From: a virus
Virus record (IMG/VR): IMGVR_UViG_3300032677_000148
Coordinates: 1-26,269 of that record
Length of the DNA stretch: 26,269 bases
Reading direction: 5' to 3' (one strand)
Part shown: piece by piece, positions 14,516 through 23,627 of the stretch
Layout of the letters: every line of letters starts with the position of its first letter
How positions within the stretch are numbered: the stretch's first letter is position 1
Translations under genes and position numbers: made by a program
Notes under the pieces: model-generated
The model's input: only the letters and a program-made list of their open reading frames with translations
Databases searched by the model: none
Told to the model about the DNA's origin: nothing

Positions 14516-15010
14516 ATGTCATGGTTAATGGTCGCAGTAGGCGTCGCGGCGGTGGGGACGAGTATAAGCGCCTACTCCGCAGTCGCGGCGGGACAGAACG
14601 CCAAGGAGACCGCGGACTATAACGCCAAGGTCCAGCAGAACTCGGCACTCGACGCGGAGCAGCGCGGGGCCCAGGCGGCGATGGAACACCAGGACAAGGT
14701 CCGGAGGCTGATCGGCACCCAGATTGCGGACACCGCCAGCAACGGGATGATGACCAACACCGGTGCTTCGCTCGATATCCTGACGGACACGGCGGGTTTC
14801 GGGAAGCTCGACGCGCTAAAGCTTCTCAACAACGCAGGTCGCCAGGCGCAAGGGTTTAACGACCAGGCAGGCCTCCTCAAGGTTCAGGGGGATAACGCTT
14901 CAACCGCCGGAACACTGAATGGCAGCGCGGCAGTGCTCGGTGGGGTATCCAGCGGGATCAGTGGGTTTTATTCGACCAAAGCAGCCATAGCGATGAGCAA
15001 TCAAGGGTAA
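14516..15010 (+). CDS. Internal virion protein (T7 gp14-like)
   Basis: 164 residues. The N-terminus (SWLMVAVGVAAVGTSISAYS) is a hydrophobic, glycine-containing segment, followed by an Ala/Gln-rich helix (AKETADYNAKVQQNSALDAE), the block RRLIGTQIADTASNGMMTNT and a Gly/Ala-rich C-terminus. This is the layout of T7 gp14-like core proteins, which on infection are ejected and thought to form a channel through the outer membrane. GGAGG upstream places the start at 14516. A longer frame starting at 14456 overlaps the cupin gene and lacks a site. Confidence 0.8.
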   Translation: MSWLMVAVGVAAVGTSISAYSAVAAGQNAKETADYNAKVQQNSALDAEQRGAQAAMEHQDKVRRLIGTQIADTASNGMMTNTGASLDILTDTAGFGKLDALKLLNNAGRQAQGFNDQAGLLKVQGDNASTAGTLNGSAAVLGGVSSGISGFYSTKAAIAMSNQG

Positions 15011-15022
15011 AGGGAGTTCTCG

Positions 15023-17011
15023 ATGGCATTCATTCCGACGTATGACACCTCTCAGGTCCAGACCACTCCGATCTCGACCCCGCAGGCACAGGCCGCCGGT
15101 CCTGACACTTTTGGCGCCAGCCTCGGCAAGTCGCTGGAGGTGACGTCTCAGGCGCTCATGGCGGCCAAGCTCCACACCGACCACACGCAGGCGATGAACG
15201 GCGTCAACGACGGCCTCAACAGGCTTCAGCAGCTTGCAAAAAGCACGGACGTGGATCCTGATACCAACCAGCCGATGGGGTACTTGAACCGTCAGGGTCC
15301 CGCTGCAGACGGTATCGGGCAGGAGTTCAAGGCAGACTGGGAAGAGAACGTCAACGACATCAGGGACGGGCTCCAGAATGACGAGCAGCGTACGTTATTC
15401 GACCGGGCTATGCAGAAGCACGTCCTAGCCTACGACACCGCCATCAACGAGCATGAGTGGAAGCAGAAGCTGGACCTGAGCGGGGCGACCACCAAGGCGA
15501 CTATGGATCAGTCGCTTAACAGCATCTCCCAGAACTACAACATACCCGAGCTGGTCAGCACGCACATCGATGCCGGCATTTCGGCTATTCAGACCAACGC
15601 GGCGCTGAACGGTTTCAAGCCTGACGACCCGGTCGTTCAGAACCTCGTCCAGCAGTACGAATCGTCGGCACAAAAGACCGTCATCGACAGTTACGTCAAA
15701 ACTGGCCAGGCAACCACGGCCATGAAGTACTTCGATGAATTCGATAAGGGCGAGCCGGCCACGGACGAGGAAGGAAAGCCGATCCCCGGTACCGAGGGGT
15801 CTGTCTTCACCAAGCAGGATCGTGAGCAGATCCTTTCCTACCTGAAGCCCTTGTCCGACGCTCAGCGCGTTGCCTCGGCCGCCGACTCCTATTACCAGCA
15901 GGGCGGTGACGTGATCGGCGCGCTCGGCAAGGACAAGGAGGCCTTTCCTGATGATCCCGTCATGCAGCAGGAGTTCCGGTCGGCGGTGCTCGCCCGGTCG
16001 GCGCAGTATCAGTCGGCAGTAGGGGAGACGGTCAAGAGCGCCTCCAACACCGTCTATCAGGCGATGATCGCCAACCCGGACCAGACTCTTGACCAGCTGG
16101 CTAGCGACCCGAAGGTAACAGGCGCCATCCAGACTATGACGCAGTACGGTGCGCAGAACCTCCAGGCGATCAAGACTGCCCTGGACACGCAGGCGACCAA
16201 GGCACAGGGCGATACCCTCATTCAGGCGATCGACACGAAGCTGAACACTATGACGCTTGCAGGGCAGCACCCCGGCGTCGCCATCTCCAACTGGCCCGAG
16301 TTCAAAAGTCTGAATGCCCTGGACGCGGAACGCGCGAAGCAGCTGCTCGAGCATGAAGTGAGTCAGCAGAACGCTGACTCCGCGCACCGCAAGTCTCTGG
16401 CCCTGATGGACCAGCAGGCGCAGCTGCTCCGCCAGCAGCAGACCCAACAGGCGAACTTCACCAAGATCATCGCTAACCCCTCGTTGCTCCAGACCGCGAG
16501 TCCGATCGGACTGCGCGCTACCGGTCAGATCGATGCCGAACAGGCCTCCATGCTCGATGCGCTCCAGAAGAAGAACGACGCCCAGGCGAAGGGACAGCCG
16601 GTCAGTTGGTCGCAAGATCAGATTAACCGAAGCGTCAAAGGTCTGCTGGGCTACAAGGGAAACCTCAACCCTGACCAGGAACAGATTACCGAAGCAGCAT
16701 CGAGCAGCCTCGGGATGTATCTCTTCCGGCGCGAGCAGGCGGCCGCCGGTCCCCTCAATTCCATCCAGGTTGAGCAGGCTGTCCAGGACTGGGCGAAGAC
16801 CCCGGCCGCAATCACCCCGCTCTTCCCGGTCTTCGGAAACACCGCGAGTGAGGTTCCCATAATCGAAGCGCTCAAGAAACCTGATCGATTCCTTGGGACA
16901 TCTGATGCCTACAGCCAGGTCATCACTGTGGCGAAAAAGAACGGGATCAAACTCACCGTTGACCAGGCACGCAAAGCAGCTGCAGGCGTTACGGCAGGAG
17001 GTCTGAAATAA
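15023..17011 (+). CDS. Large internal virion protein (T7 gp15-like)
   Basis: 662 residues, almost entirely predicted helical, rich in Gln, Ala and Asp. Recurrent blocks include LGKSLEVTSQALMAAKLHTD, the MGYLNRQGPAADGIGQEFKAD region, AMKYFDEFDKGEPATDEEGK, LSDAQRVASAADSYYQQGGD, and a Gln-rich coiled region around 470-490 (LMDQQAQLLRQQQTQQ). This is the pattern of gp15-like inner core proteins that line the ejection tunnel. The order, after a gp14-like gene and before a giant gp16-like gene, matches T7. It shares the A of its stop codon with the next ATG (TAATG). No catalytic motif is seen. Confidence 0.82.
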   Translation: MAFIPTYDTSQVQTTPISTPQAQAAGPDTFGASLGKSLEVTSQALMAAKLHTDHTQAMNGVNDGLNRLQQLAKSTDVDPDTNQPMGYLNRQGPAADGIGQEFKADWEENVNDIRDGLQNDEQRTLFDRAMQKHVLAYDTAINEHEWKQKLDLSGATTKATMDQSLNSISQNYNIPELVSTHIDAGISAIQTNAALNGFKPDDPVVQNLVQQYESSAQKTVIDSYVKTGQATTAMKYFDEFDKGEPATDEEGKPIPGTEGSVFTKQDREQILSYLKPLSDAQRVASAADSYYQQGGDVIGALGKDKEAFPDDPVMQQEFRSAVLARSAQYQSAVGETVKSASNTVYQAMIANPDQTLDQLASDPKVTGAIQTMTQYGAQNLQAIKTALDTQATKAQGDTLIQAIDTKLNTMTLAGQHPGVAISNWPEFKSLNALDAERAKQLLEHEVSQQNADSAHRKSLALMDQQAQLLRQQQTQQANFTKIIANPSLLQTASPIGLRATGQIDAEQASMLDALQKKNDAQAKGQPVSWSQDQINRSVKGLLGYKGNLNPDQEQITEAASSSLGMYLFRREQAAAGPLNSIQVEQAVQDWAKTPAAITPLFPVFGNTASEVPIIEALKKPDRFLGTSDAYSQVITVAKKNGIKLTVDQARKAAAGVTAGGLK

Positions 17012-19269
17012 TGGAAGATACCGACGTTCTTTCCATCATCAACGGGGTCACCGGGCAGAACCAGACTGCTACCGCAGCACTTCCCGCCGCCGTCTCCCTT
17101 GCCGCACAGTCCGGTATCTCTCCGGATACCGAGGCGGAGTGGCAGCGCATGAGCAAGGCCTCCGGTGTCCCGGTCAACCTGATTCGCAACGGGGCACCAG
17201 TCAAATTGATGCAGCTGCAGCAGCAGGCGGCCGAACTCCCGGCGACCGCGCCGGCGACCGCCGCTCACCTCGCCAATCCCGATAACGCGGCAGTCGCCTA
17301 TGATGACGCTGGGAACCTGTCCGGCATCGAGCAGGCCATTCAGAACTGGGTGGTTAATCCCATCAAGGGCTTCATGCCCCGGCTGGCGCAGAAGGTCGGC
17401 GGCCTGCAGCAGATGATCGGGGAGTACCGGGCGACCGCGCCCTCCTTCTACGAAAACGAGCAGGAGAACGGGCAGGCTCTCGCCGAGCAGGGCCGCGCCC
17501 TGGTGACCGGATCGCAGGATGACCTGCGCGCCACGGCGCCGAAAGACTTCGGGGGCGAACTCATCCAGGGAATCGTGGACATGGCCCCGGCGGTCGTACT
17601 GGCACCCCTCACCGGGGGCGGCTCGATCATGATGGATATGGCCCTCGGGGGGGCCGGGTCGAAGTACGCCGCGGAGCGCCTGCGTGGGGCAAGCCCTGAG
17701 GATGCGACAACGTCGGCTACCGCGAGCGGAGCGCTCTACGCAGCCACTAGCCTGCTACCCGTTCACTTCCTGCTTAAGCCTGGTATGAGTCTCCTGAAGC
17801 GCACCGTGGCGACCACCCTCGCTAACACCCTGGGAATGGACGCGGCGGAGGCTGGGAGCCTCTTGGTAGACAAGGCGACCGTTAGCCCCAACATGACCCT
17901 GCAGGACGCCATCAACGACATCGGTCGAACTACCGCCATGGGACTCGCCCAGGGCGCCGTCATGCCGATGATGACGCATCCCTATGAGCACGCCCTGCAG
18001 ACCTACCGGGACAACGCCTACCATGAAAGCACCGGGCTCTGGCCTCAAGCCGACTTCGGGCAGATGTCGGTGGAGGACCTTTACAACGGGATGGAGAAGA
18101 AGCCCAACATCTCCAGCAAGGATCTGGAGCAGCTCCAGAAGGATAATCCCTATACCGAGACGAAGCTCCCGACGGCGATGTATTCGCTGGTGATGCAGAT
18201 GCCGGGGGGGAGTCGGGAGGACGCGGAGATCAGCCGGGTGAAGCAGACGGCCTCCTTCCTGCTCGATGCCGGAGAACAGGTCCAGAACTCCAAGCTCAAC
18301 CAGCGCCTCCCCGAGAAGATGCCTGACCTGGTCAGGAAGATGATGGACGAGCACGGCGCGCAGTCCGATGTTTATGTCCCGGTCGAGAAGTGGAACGAGC
18401 TCTTTCAGTCTGCCGGCATCGATCCGGCCGAGGCAGCGGAGACCACGCTGAGCGACCCTTCGCGCTATTACGAGGCACTACACACCGGCAGCGACATCGC
18501 GATCCCCGTCGAAGAGTATGTGACGAAGCTGTCGGGACTCGACCAGTACAAGGACCTGGTGCAGAACACCCGGGAGAGTTTGGGCGGGATGACGCCGGCG
18601 GAGTCGGCCGACTTCGAGACGACCAAGGAGCAGCGCCTCAAGGAATACCTGGACCAGGCGGATGCCGCTCACGCAGCTGACGCGCCGGCGCGGCAGGTCT
18701 TCGCCGATGCCTACCAGCAGCTGAAGGAAGTCCACGGCGCAGATGCGGCCAAGAAGCAGGCGGAGATCATCGCGGCGAATGCGCGCACCCAGGCCGCGGG
18801 TAGAAATGAGGAGAGGATTCGGAACGGGCTGGAGCCGACACATGACGCTTGGTCCTACTACCAGGAGCACCCGCTGAAGATGGAGCGGATCACCGGAGCT
18901 AAGGCTGCAGGTATCGACCTGCAGGGGCAGCGGGAGTTGCACCAGGAGAAGATCTCGGACGCCGGCGCACAAATGGGGGAACTCCACGACCTGGCCGTGG
19001 GCGAATCCAGCACCAATAAGAAGATTGACATCGCCCCTGTGCCCGAATGGAAGGTCTCAGCGGTTGCTCCATCGGTTGATATCGCGGGCTATCGCCACCA
19101 GGCTGACATGTATTCGGTGAAGCACATCCTGGCCCAGCATGGGAACGCTAAGAGAGAGGAGGCCCGCGGCCAGCTCGTCATGAGGAAGATATCAAAGCTA
19201 TCCCGGAGGTTCTTCTTTCCCCCGATGCTATCGCGCATGGCGCCAAGAATAGCCGCGGACAAGACTTGA
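17011..19269 (+). CDS. Giant polyvalent internal virion protein, N-terminal ORF
   Basis: 752 residues as read. Residues about 110-320 are Gly/Ala-rich with membrane-active-looking helices (VDMAPAVVLAPLTGGGSIMM, AASGALYAATSLLPVHFLL-like stretches). Residues about 450-540 (VYVPVEKWNELFQSAGIDPA, IAIPVEEYVTKL) match modules found in large polyvalent phage proteins. Residues about 689-721 (YRHQADMYSVKHILAQHG, then EEARGQ) are the front of a PBECR-like (Barnase-EndoU-ColicinE5/D-RelE-like) nuclease domain. After residue about 721 the reading becomes a basic, unrelated tail and stops. The rest of the domain is in the next ORF, -1 frame. It takes the gp16 position of T7. No lytic transglycosylase motif was recognised. 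Read with the next ORF, it is one 2,193-residue protein. Confidence 0.82.
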   Translation: MEDTDVLSIINGVTGQNQTATAALPAAVSLAAQSGISPDTEAEWQRMSKASGVPVNLIRNGAPVKLMQLQQQAAELPATAPATAAHLANPDNAAVAYDDAGNLSGIEQAIQNWVVNPIKGFMPRLAQKVGGLQQMIGEYRATAPSFYENEQENGQALAEQGRALVTGSQDDLRATAPKDFGGELIQGIVDMAPAVVLAPLTGGGSIMMDMALGGAGSKYAAERLRGASPEDATTSATASGALYAATSLLPVHFLLKPGMSLLKRTVATTLANTLGMDAAEAGSLLVDKATVSPNMTLQDAINDIGRTTAMGLAQGAVMPMMTHPYEHALQTYRDNAYHESTGLWPQADFGQMSVEDLYNGMEKKPNISSKDLEQLQKDNPYTETKLPTAMYSLVMQMPGGSREDAEISRVKQTASFLLDAGEQVQNSKLNQRLPEKMPDLVRKMMDEHGAQSDVYVPVEKWNELFQSAGIDPAEAAETTLSDPSRYYEALHTGSDIAIPVEEYVTKLSGLDQYKDLVQNTRESLGGMTPAESADFETTKEQRLKEYLDQADAAHAADAPARQVFADAYQQLKEVHGADAAKKQAEIIAANARTQAAGRNEERIRNGLEPTHDAWSYYQEHPLKMERITGAKAAGIDLQGQRELHQEKISDAGAQMGELHDLAVGESSTNKKIDIAPVPEWKVSAVAPSVDIAGYRHQADMYSVKHILAQHGNAKREEARGQLVMRKISKLSRRFFFPPMLSRMAPRIAADKT
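19171..19184 (+). other. Frameshift site inside the PBECR-like domain
   Basis: Before this point the domain is in frame with the ATG at 17011; from GAG at 19182 the continuation (EEDIKAIPEVLLSPDAIAHG, then AKNSRGQDLIASV) is in the -1 frame. The -1 frame is open only from 19152, after a TAA at 19149. One extra base near GTCATGAG would restore a single frame. No classical slippery heptamer was found between 19152 and 19269. Confidence 0.8.
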
Positions 19270-22200
19270 TCGCCTCAGTGAAGCGGATGCCTGATGGAAC
19301 TCTGATGGTAGTGGAAGAGGTTCGAACGGGGAAGAAGACGCTATCTTTGGCGAGTGCAAGAAGGTATCCCGCCGCGAAAGATTCTGATTCGGTTGCCCGA
19401 ACCCTGCTCTCTAACGCCCACAGCGACGGCGGGAATCCCGAGATAATAGTATCTCACCCTCCCGAAGACGTCAAGGCTCTCTACCAGGGCGGCGACGATC
19501 CGCGCGCCAGCCTCTCCTTCTCTCCGGATCATCCCGGCTTCAACATGAAGTTCTTCGAGAAGGCGGACCTCTCCTCCTTCCTGCACGAGACCTCCCATAT
19601 GTTCCTGGAGCGCATGGCGCGCGATGTTGAGCACCCGGACGCACCGCAGCAGCTCAAGGATGACTTCCAGGCGATCCTGACTAAGCTCGGCGCCAAGGAC
19701 TACGCCTCCCTAACGACCGAACAGCACGAGGCATTCGCCAAGATGGGAGAGGCATACTTCGGGGAAGGCAAAGCTCCGTCTCCGGAACTGCAGGGAGCGT
19801 TCACCCGGTTCAGCCTCTGGCTCTCCGAGGTCTACCGTAAGATGAAGACCTACTTCTCCGACGTGAAGCTCTCTGATGATGTGCGCGGCGTCTTCGACCG
19901 ACTGCTCGCGACCGACGAGGAGATAGCGGCCGCCAGGAAGCAGCAGGGTTATCAGCCGCTCTTTGCCACGGCCGAGGACATGGGCGTCAGCAAGGCGGAG
20001 TTCGACGCCTACGCCAAGATGGGCGCCAAGGATATGCAGAAGGCTCACGATAAGCTGCTCGGCGACATGCTGAAGGAGAAGACCAGGGAGACCACCAAGT
20101 GGTGGAAAGAAGCCCTCGACAAGAAGAAAGAAGAAGTGACCGCCGAGGCGCAGCAGGAACCGGTCTATCAGGCCTTCGAGGCGTTGACTAAGGGGAAGGA
20201 ATTCAACGGGGAGGAGTTCCCTGTCAAGATGGACCGCCAGGCCCTGGTCGACATGTACGGAGAAGAGTTCGTCAAAGGGATGCCCCGCGGCTTCGGTCGT
20301 ATGTACGCGCGGGAAGGCGGCGTCTCTCCCGACGATGTCGCTCAACACTTCGGATTTTCCTCCGGAGACGAGATGCTGAAGCGGATGATGGAAGCTCCCA
20401 GGATGAAGGATTACGTCCGGGACGAAGCCGCCCGCCGCATGGATCAGGAGCACGGGAACCTGCTGACGGATGGCTCTCTCCCGGAGAAGGCTCTGGAGGC
20501 AGTCCATAACGACGAGCACGGGAACCTGCTGCGCGCTGAGCTGAAGGTCCTAAAGCGGAAGGCCTCCGAGGCAGGGCCGGCGGTCGACGCCGCGAAGAAG
20601 GCGGGCAAGATCGACGCGGACCAGGCGAAGCGGGAAGCCGACTATAACGCCCGCTGGAAGGAGGCAGAGTCGAAACTGTCACTGGCCATCGAGCGCGGAG
20701 CCAAACAGGCCGAGATCAACGATCTGAAGGCTCAGGCGAGTGCCGCGAAGAAGGCGGCGCAGCAGGGACGGAAATACGTCAAGGATTCCATCCCTCCGGC
20801 GGAGTACTTCAAGAGCATCGCCGCGGCGATCATGGCCGGGAAGCGGGAACGCGACATCATGCCGCAGATCTACGCGCGCGCCGAGAGCAAGGCGTCCCGG
20901 GAAGCCTTTGAGGCTGCCGGCAAGCAGGACTGGGGTGCAGCGTCAGAGGCGAAGTTCAAGGAGCTACTGAACCACTACCTCTACAAGGAGGCGGCGGACA
21001 CTAGGGATGAGGTTGACAAGATGTACCGCTACCTGGTGAAGGCCGGGAAGCTGGAGACGCTGCAGCGAGTCGGCAAGGCCTCGCAGGACATGCTCTCCCA
21101 GGTGCGCGGTATTCTCGACCGCTACGAGCTCGTCAAGGTCAGCAACATCGAGCTCCAGAATCGGGAGTCCCTCGCGGAGTACCTGCAGCGCTTCTCCGAT
21201 GAGCACGATGGCCGGGAGATCCCCGTTGACGAACGCCTGCTCGATCCAACCTACCGCGCCAATTATCGGGATGTCCCGGTCGACGAGCTGCGCGGAGTAT
21301 ACGACTCAGTGAAGTCGATCATGCACGTGGTTCAGGCTGTCAACCGGGTGCGTAGCGACCAGCGCGCTGAGCAGCTGCACGACGTCCAGGAGCAGATGGC
21401 CGCGAGGATCCACGCCAGCAAGCAGAACTCCGCGCCGGACCACCTGGACCGCACCTCCATGACCGGCTGGGAGAAGGCAGGGAAAACTATCGGCGGTCTG
21501 TTCTCTGGGCTGGAGAGGATGGAGCTGAACGTCTTCGGGCGCATCGACGGCGGCCCGGACGGTCCCATGCATGATTTCATTTGGAACCCGCTGCTCGATG
21601 GCCAGGCGAAGTTCAACGATCTCCTGCAGCAGGTCCTCTTCGGCACCGTGGAGATGCTGGACCGAATGCCGAAAGAGCAGGCGAAGGCCATCCATGACCC
21701 CGCGGGCATCTACATCAAATCCCTGGATCGGAGTTTTTCGCGCAGCCAGCTGATAGGGCTGGCCATGCATTTCGGGAGCGACTCCAACTTCGACAAGGTC
21801 ACCCGGGGCGGCTACTACGATGCCAACAACGAGCGCGGCAAACCCCTCTCAGCTGACGCCGTTGCCGAGATCACACGCACGCTCACCAAGGCCGACTGGG
21901 ACCTGGTGCAGCACGTATGGGACCAGATGGCAAAACTCAAGCCTCACATGGCCGAACTGGAGAAGCGGTGGAACGGTCTGGAGCCTGAGTGGGTGGAGCT
22001 TCGCAAAGTAGTGACCCCCTACGGAACCTATGACGGCGGGTATTTCCCGATGGTTTATGCTTCCGAGGCCTCCCGCGCCGGCGAGCAGCAGGTGAACTCC
22101 CAGGAGGAATTTAACCTGAAGCAGTACGCCGACTCCTTCTCCCAGGCGTCTACCAAGCGCGGCCACCTGATCGCCCGCACAGAGGCCGCCTACCAGGTCA

Positions 22201-23591
22201 GCACCGACTGGCAGAACATCACCACCCGGCACCTGAATGACGTCATCACTGACATCGCTTATCGGGAACCGATCTACCAGGCAAACCGGATTCTATCTGG
22301 CCTGCAGGAGGTGATCGGAGATGCCGGGGAGGTGACCAAGATCGCACCGGTCAAGGCCGCCCTGGTGAAAATGTACGGCAAGGAGATGCCGCTTCGCCTA
22401 CAGAAGTGGCTGCAGTCCATCGTCTCCTATAACTCAACCAACGCGGGGCCCGGGGCGAGCGACTGGGAGAGAGCCGTCGCCTTTACCAGATCCCGCGCGA
22501 CCGCCATGCATATCTCCTACAAGATCACCAACGCCTTCGCCGAGTCCGTCAACGCCGTCTTTCTGCAGGCGTGGCAACAGCTCGACATTAAGAACATCGT
22601 GCACGGCGCCCTGGCGGCCACCGTCAACAGCCCCGGGGAATCCTGGCAGTTCGCCCTGGACAACAGCCAGTACTACCAGCACATCGAGCAGAACGTGAAC
22701 CAGAACTTTGTGGAGGCGATGAACCGGTTGACCGGGAAGCATGACGTGATGTCCACGGTATTCAAATTCGGTATGGAGCTGAAAGCCTACTTCTACAAGA
22801 TGCAGGCCGTGGCCACCTTCACCGGGGCGTACAAGCAGGGAATGGAGCAGATGTATCAGGACCTCCCGCCGGCGGAAGCTCACCAGCGCGCCGCACGCTT
22901 CGCTGATAGCGTGATCCGGACCACGAACGAGGCGGGGTCAGCGATGGACCTTTCCCCAGCGGAGAGCAACCCCATCATGCGGAACTTCACTCAGTGGATG
23001 GGGCCCGTCATCGTCAACCTAAACCAGTACATCAACGCTGTCAACACGGCCGGAAATGAAATGGACGTGGCGAAGGCCACCGGCAAAGCGGCCGTCACCG
23101 GGCTCGCCCAAGCGACACCCCTGATGATGCGGGTGTTCATCGGCAACTATCTCGCCAACGCGATTCTCTTTCCACTCCTGCAGGGGAAGGCTCCGGCGAT
23201 CGGAGAGGACGCGGACAAATGGAGGGCCTGGCTGCTGGCGAAGATCTCGACTGAATGGTCCGCTGGTATCCCGATCGTGCGCGAAGTTGGGAAGGGGCTG
23301 GAGTCACACATCACGGGTGAGCCCTATCATCTCTCAAGTATCCCGATGCTCGACATGGCAAAGGACATGAAGGATCTCCCCATCACAGCGTTGAAATATG
23401 AGCAGGGCAATGCCACGGGCGAGCAGTTGTCGCGGGCCGCCACCAATGCCGGAGGCTGGGCACTCGGCTTGCCTTCAAGCCAGATGAACATCACCGGGAA
23501 GTTTATCTATGACGTGCTGACCGGGAACTATACTCCGGAGCATCCCTGGAGTCCGCTTCAGGACATCCTTTACCGGCGCAAAAAACATTAA
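19266..23591 (+). CDS. Giant polyvalent internal virion protein, C-terminal ORF with zincin motif
   Basis: 1,441 residues from TTG, with no ribosome site, so it is very probably the continuation of the previous ORF rather than a separate gene. Residues 1-34 finish the PBECR-like domain (VEEVRTGKKTLSLASARRYP). Residues about 97-125 (KADLSSFLHETSHMFLERMA) carry HETSH at 107-111, an HExxH zincin signature typical of large polyvalent proteins; APSPELQGAFTRFSLWLSEV at about 168-188 belongs to the same module. Long charged helices fill about 230-740. From about 1070 to the end, amphipathic and hydrophobic helices (for example TGLAQATPLMMRVFIGNYLA) resemble C-termini of gp16-like ejection proteins. 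It probably travels into the host with DNA. A separate translation start cannot be fully excluded. Confidence 0.82.
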   Translation: MIASVKRMPDGTLMVVEEVRTGKKTLSLASARRYPAAKDSDSVARTLLSNAHSDGGNPEIIVSHPPEDVKALYQGGDDPRASLSFSPDHPGFNMKFFEKADLSSFLHETSHMFLERMARDVEHPDAPQQLKDDFQAILTKLGAKDYASLTTEQHEAFAKMGEAYFGEGKAPSPELQGAFTRFSLWLSEVYRKMKTYFSDVKLSDDVRGVFDRLLATDEEIAAARKQQGYQPLFATAEDMGVSKAEFDAYAKMGAKDMQKAHDKLLGDMLKEKTRETTKWWKEALDKKKEEVTAEAQQEPVYQAFEALTKGKEFNGEEFPVKMDRQALVDMYGEEFVKGMPRGFGRMYAREGGVSPDDVAQHFGFSSGDEMLKRMMEAPRMKDYVRDEAARRMDQEHGNLLTDGSLPEKALEAVHNDEHGNLLRAELKVLKRKASEAGPAVDAAKKAGKIDADQAKREADYNARWKEAESKLSLAIERGAKQAEINDLKAQASAAKKAAQQGRKYVKDSIPPAEYFKSIAAAIMAGKRERDIMPQIYARAESKASREAFEAAGKQDWGAASEAKFKELLNHYLYKEAADTRDEVDKMYRYLVKAGKLETLQRVGKASQDMLSQVRGILDRYELVKVSNIELQNRESLAEYLQRFSDEHDGREIPVDERLLDPTYRANYRDVPVDELRGVYDSVKSIMHVVQAVNRVRSDQRAEQLHDVQEQMAARIHASKQNSAPDHLDRTSMTGWEKAGKTIGGLFSGLERMELNVFGRIDGGPDGPMHDFIWNPLLDGQAKFNDLLQQVLFGTVEMLDRMPKEQAKAIHDPAGIYIKSLDRSFSRSQLIGLAMHFGSDSNFDKVTRGGYYDANNERGKPLSADAVAEITRTLTKADWDLVQHVWDQMAKLKPHMAELEKRWNGLEPEWVELRKVVTPYGTYDGGYFPMVYASEASRAGEQQVNSQEEFNLKQYADSFSQASTKRGHLIARTEAAYQVSTDWQNITTRHLNDVITDIAYREPIYQANRILSGLQEVIGDAGEVTKIAPVKAALVKMYGKEMPLRLQKWLQSIVSYNSTNAGPGASDWERAVAFTRSRATAMHISYKITNAFAESVNAVFLQAWQQLDIKNIVHGALAATVNSPGESWQFALDNSQYYQHIEQNVNQNFVEAMNRLTGKHDVMSTVFKFGMELKAYFYKMQAVATFTGAYKQGMEQMYQDLPPAEAHQRAARFADSVIRTTNEAGSAMDLSPAESNPIMRNFTQWMGPVIVNLNQYINAVNTAGNEMDVAKATGKAAVTGLAQATPLMMRVFIGNYLANAILFPLLQGKAPAIGEDADKWRAWLLAKISTEWSAGIPIVREVGKGLESHITGEPYHLSSIPMLDMAKDMKDLPITALKYEQGNATGEQLSRAATNAGGWALGLPSSQMNITGKFIYDVLTGNYTPEHPWSPLQDILYRRKKH

Positions 23592-23627
23592 TTCCGTTGC
23601 AGGTGATATTGCAGCGTGGAGGCGAAG

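Noticed and set aside
15425-16615. 396-codon open frame on the minus strand
   Set aside because: It is Leu/Gly/Arg-rich antisense of the gp15-like gene, with no ribosome site or domain.
19152-19269. Programmed -1 ribosomal frameshift as the cause of the split giant gene
   Set aside because: No X-XXY-YYZ heptamer is in the right frame in the overlap, and the domain sequence changes frame at 19171-19182, where the codons are not slippery. Mutation or sequencing error is simpler.
20448-20531. Two 18-base direct repeats (GAGCACGGGAACCTGCTG)
   Set aside because: They encode a repeated EHGNLL within a helical region and are explained by protein repetition. They are not a mobile element or CRISPR unit.
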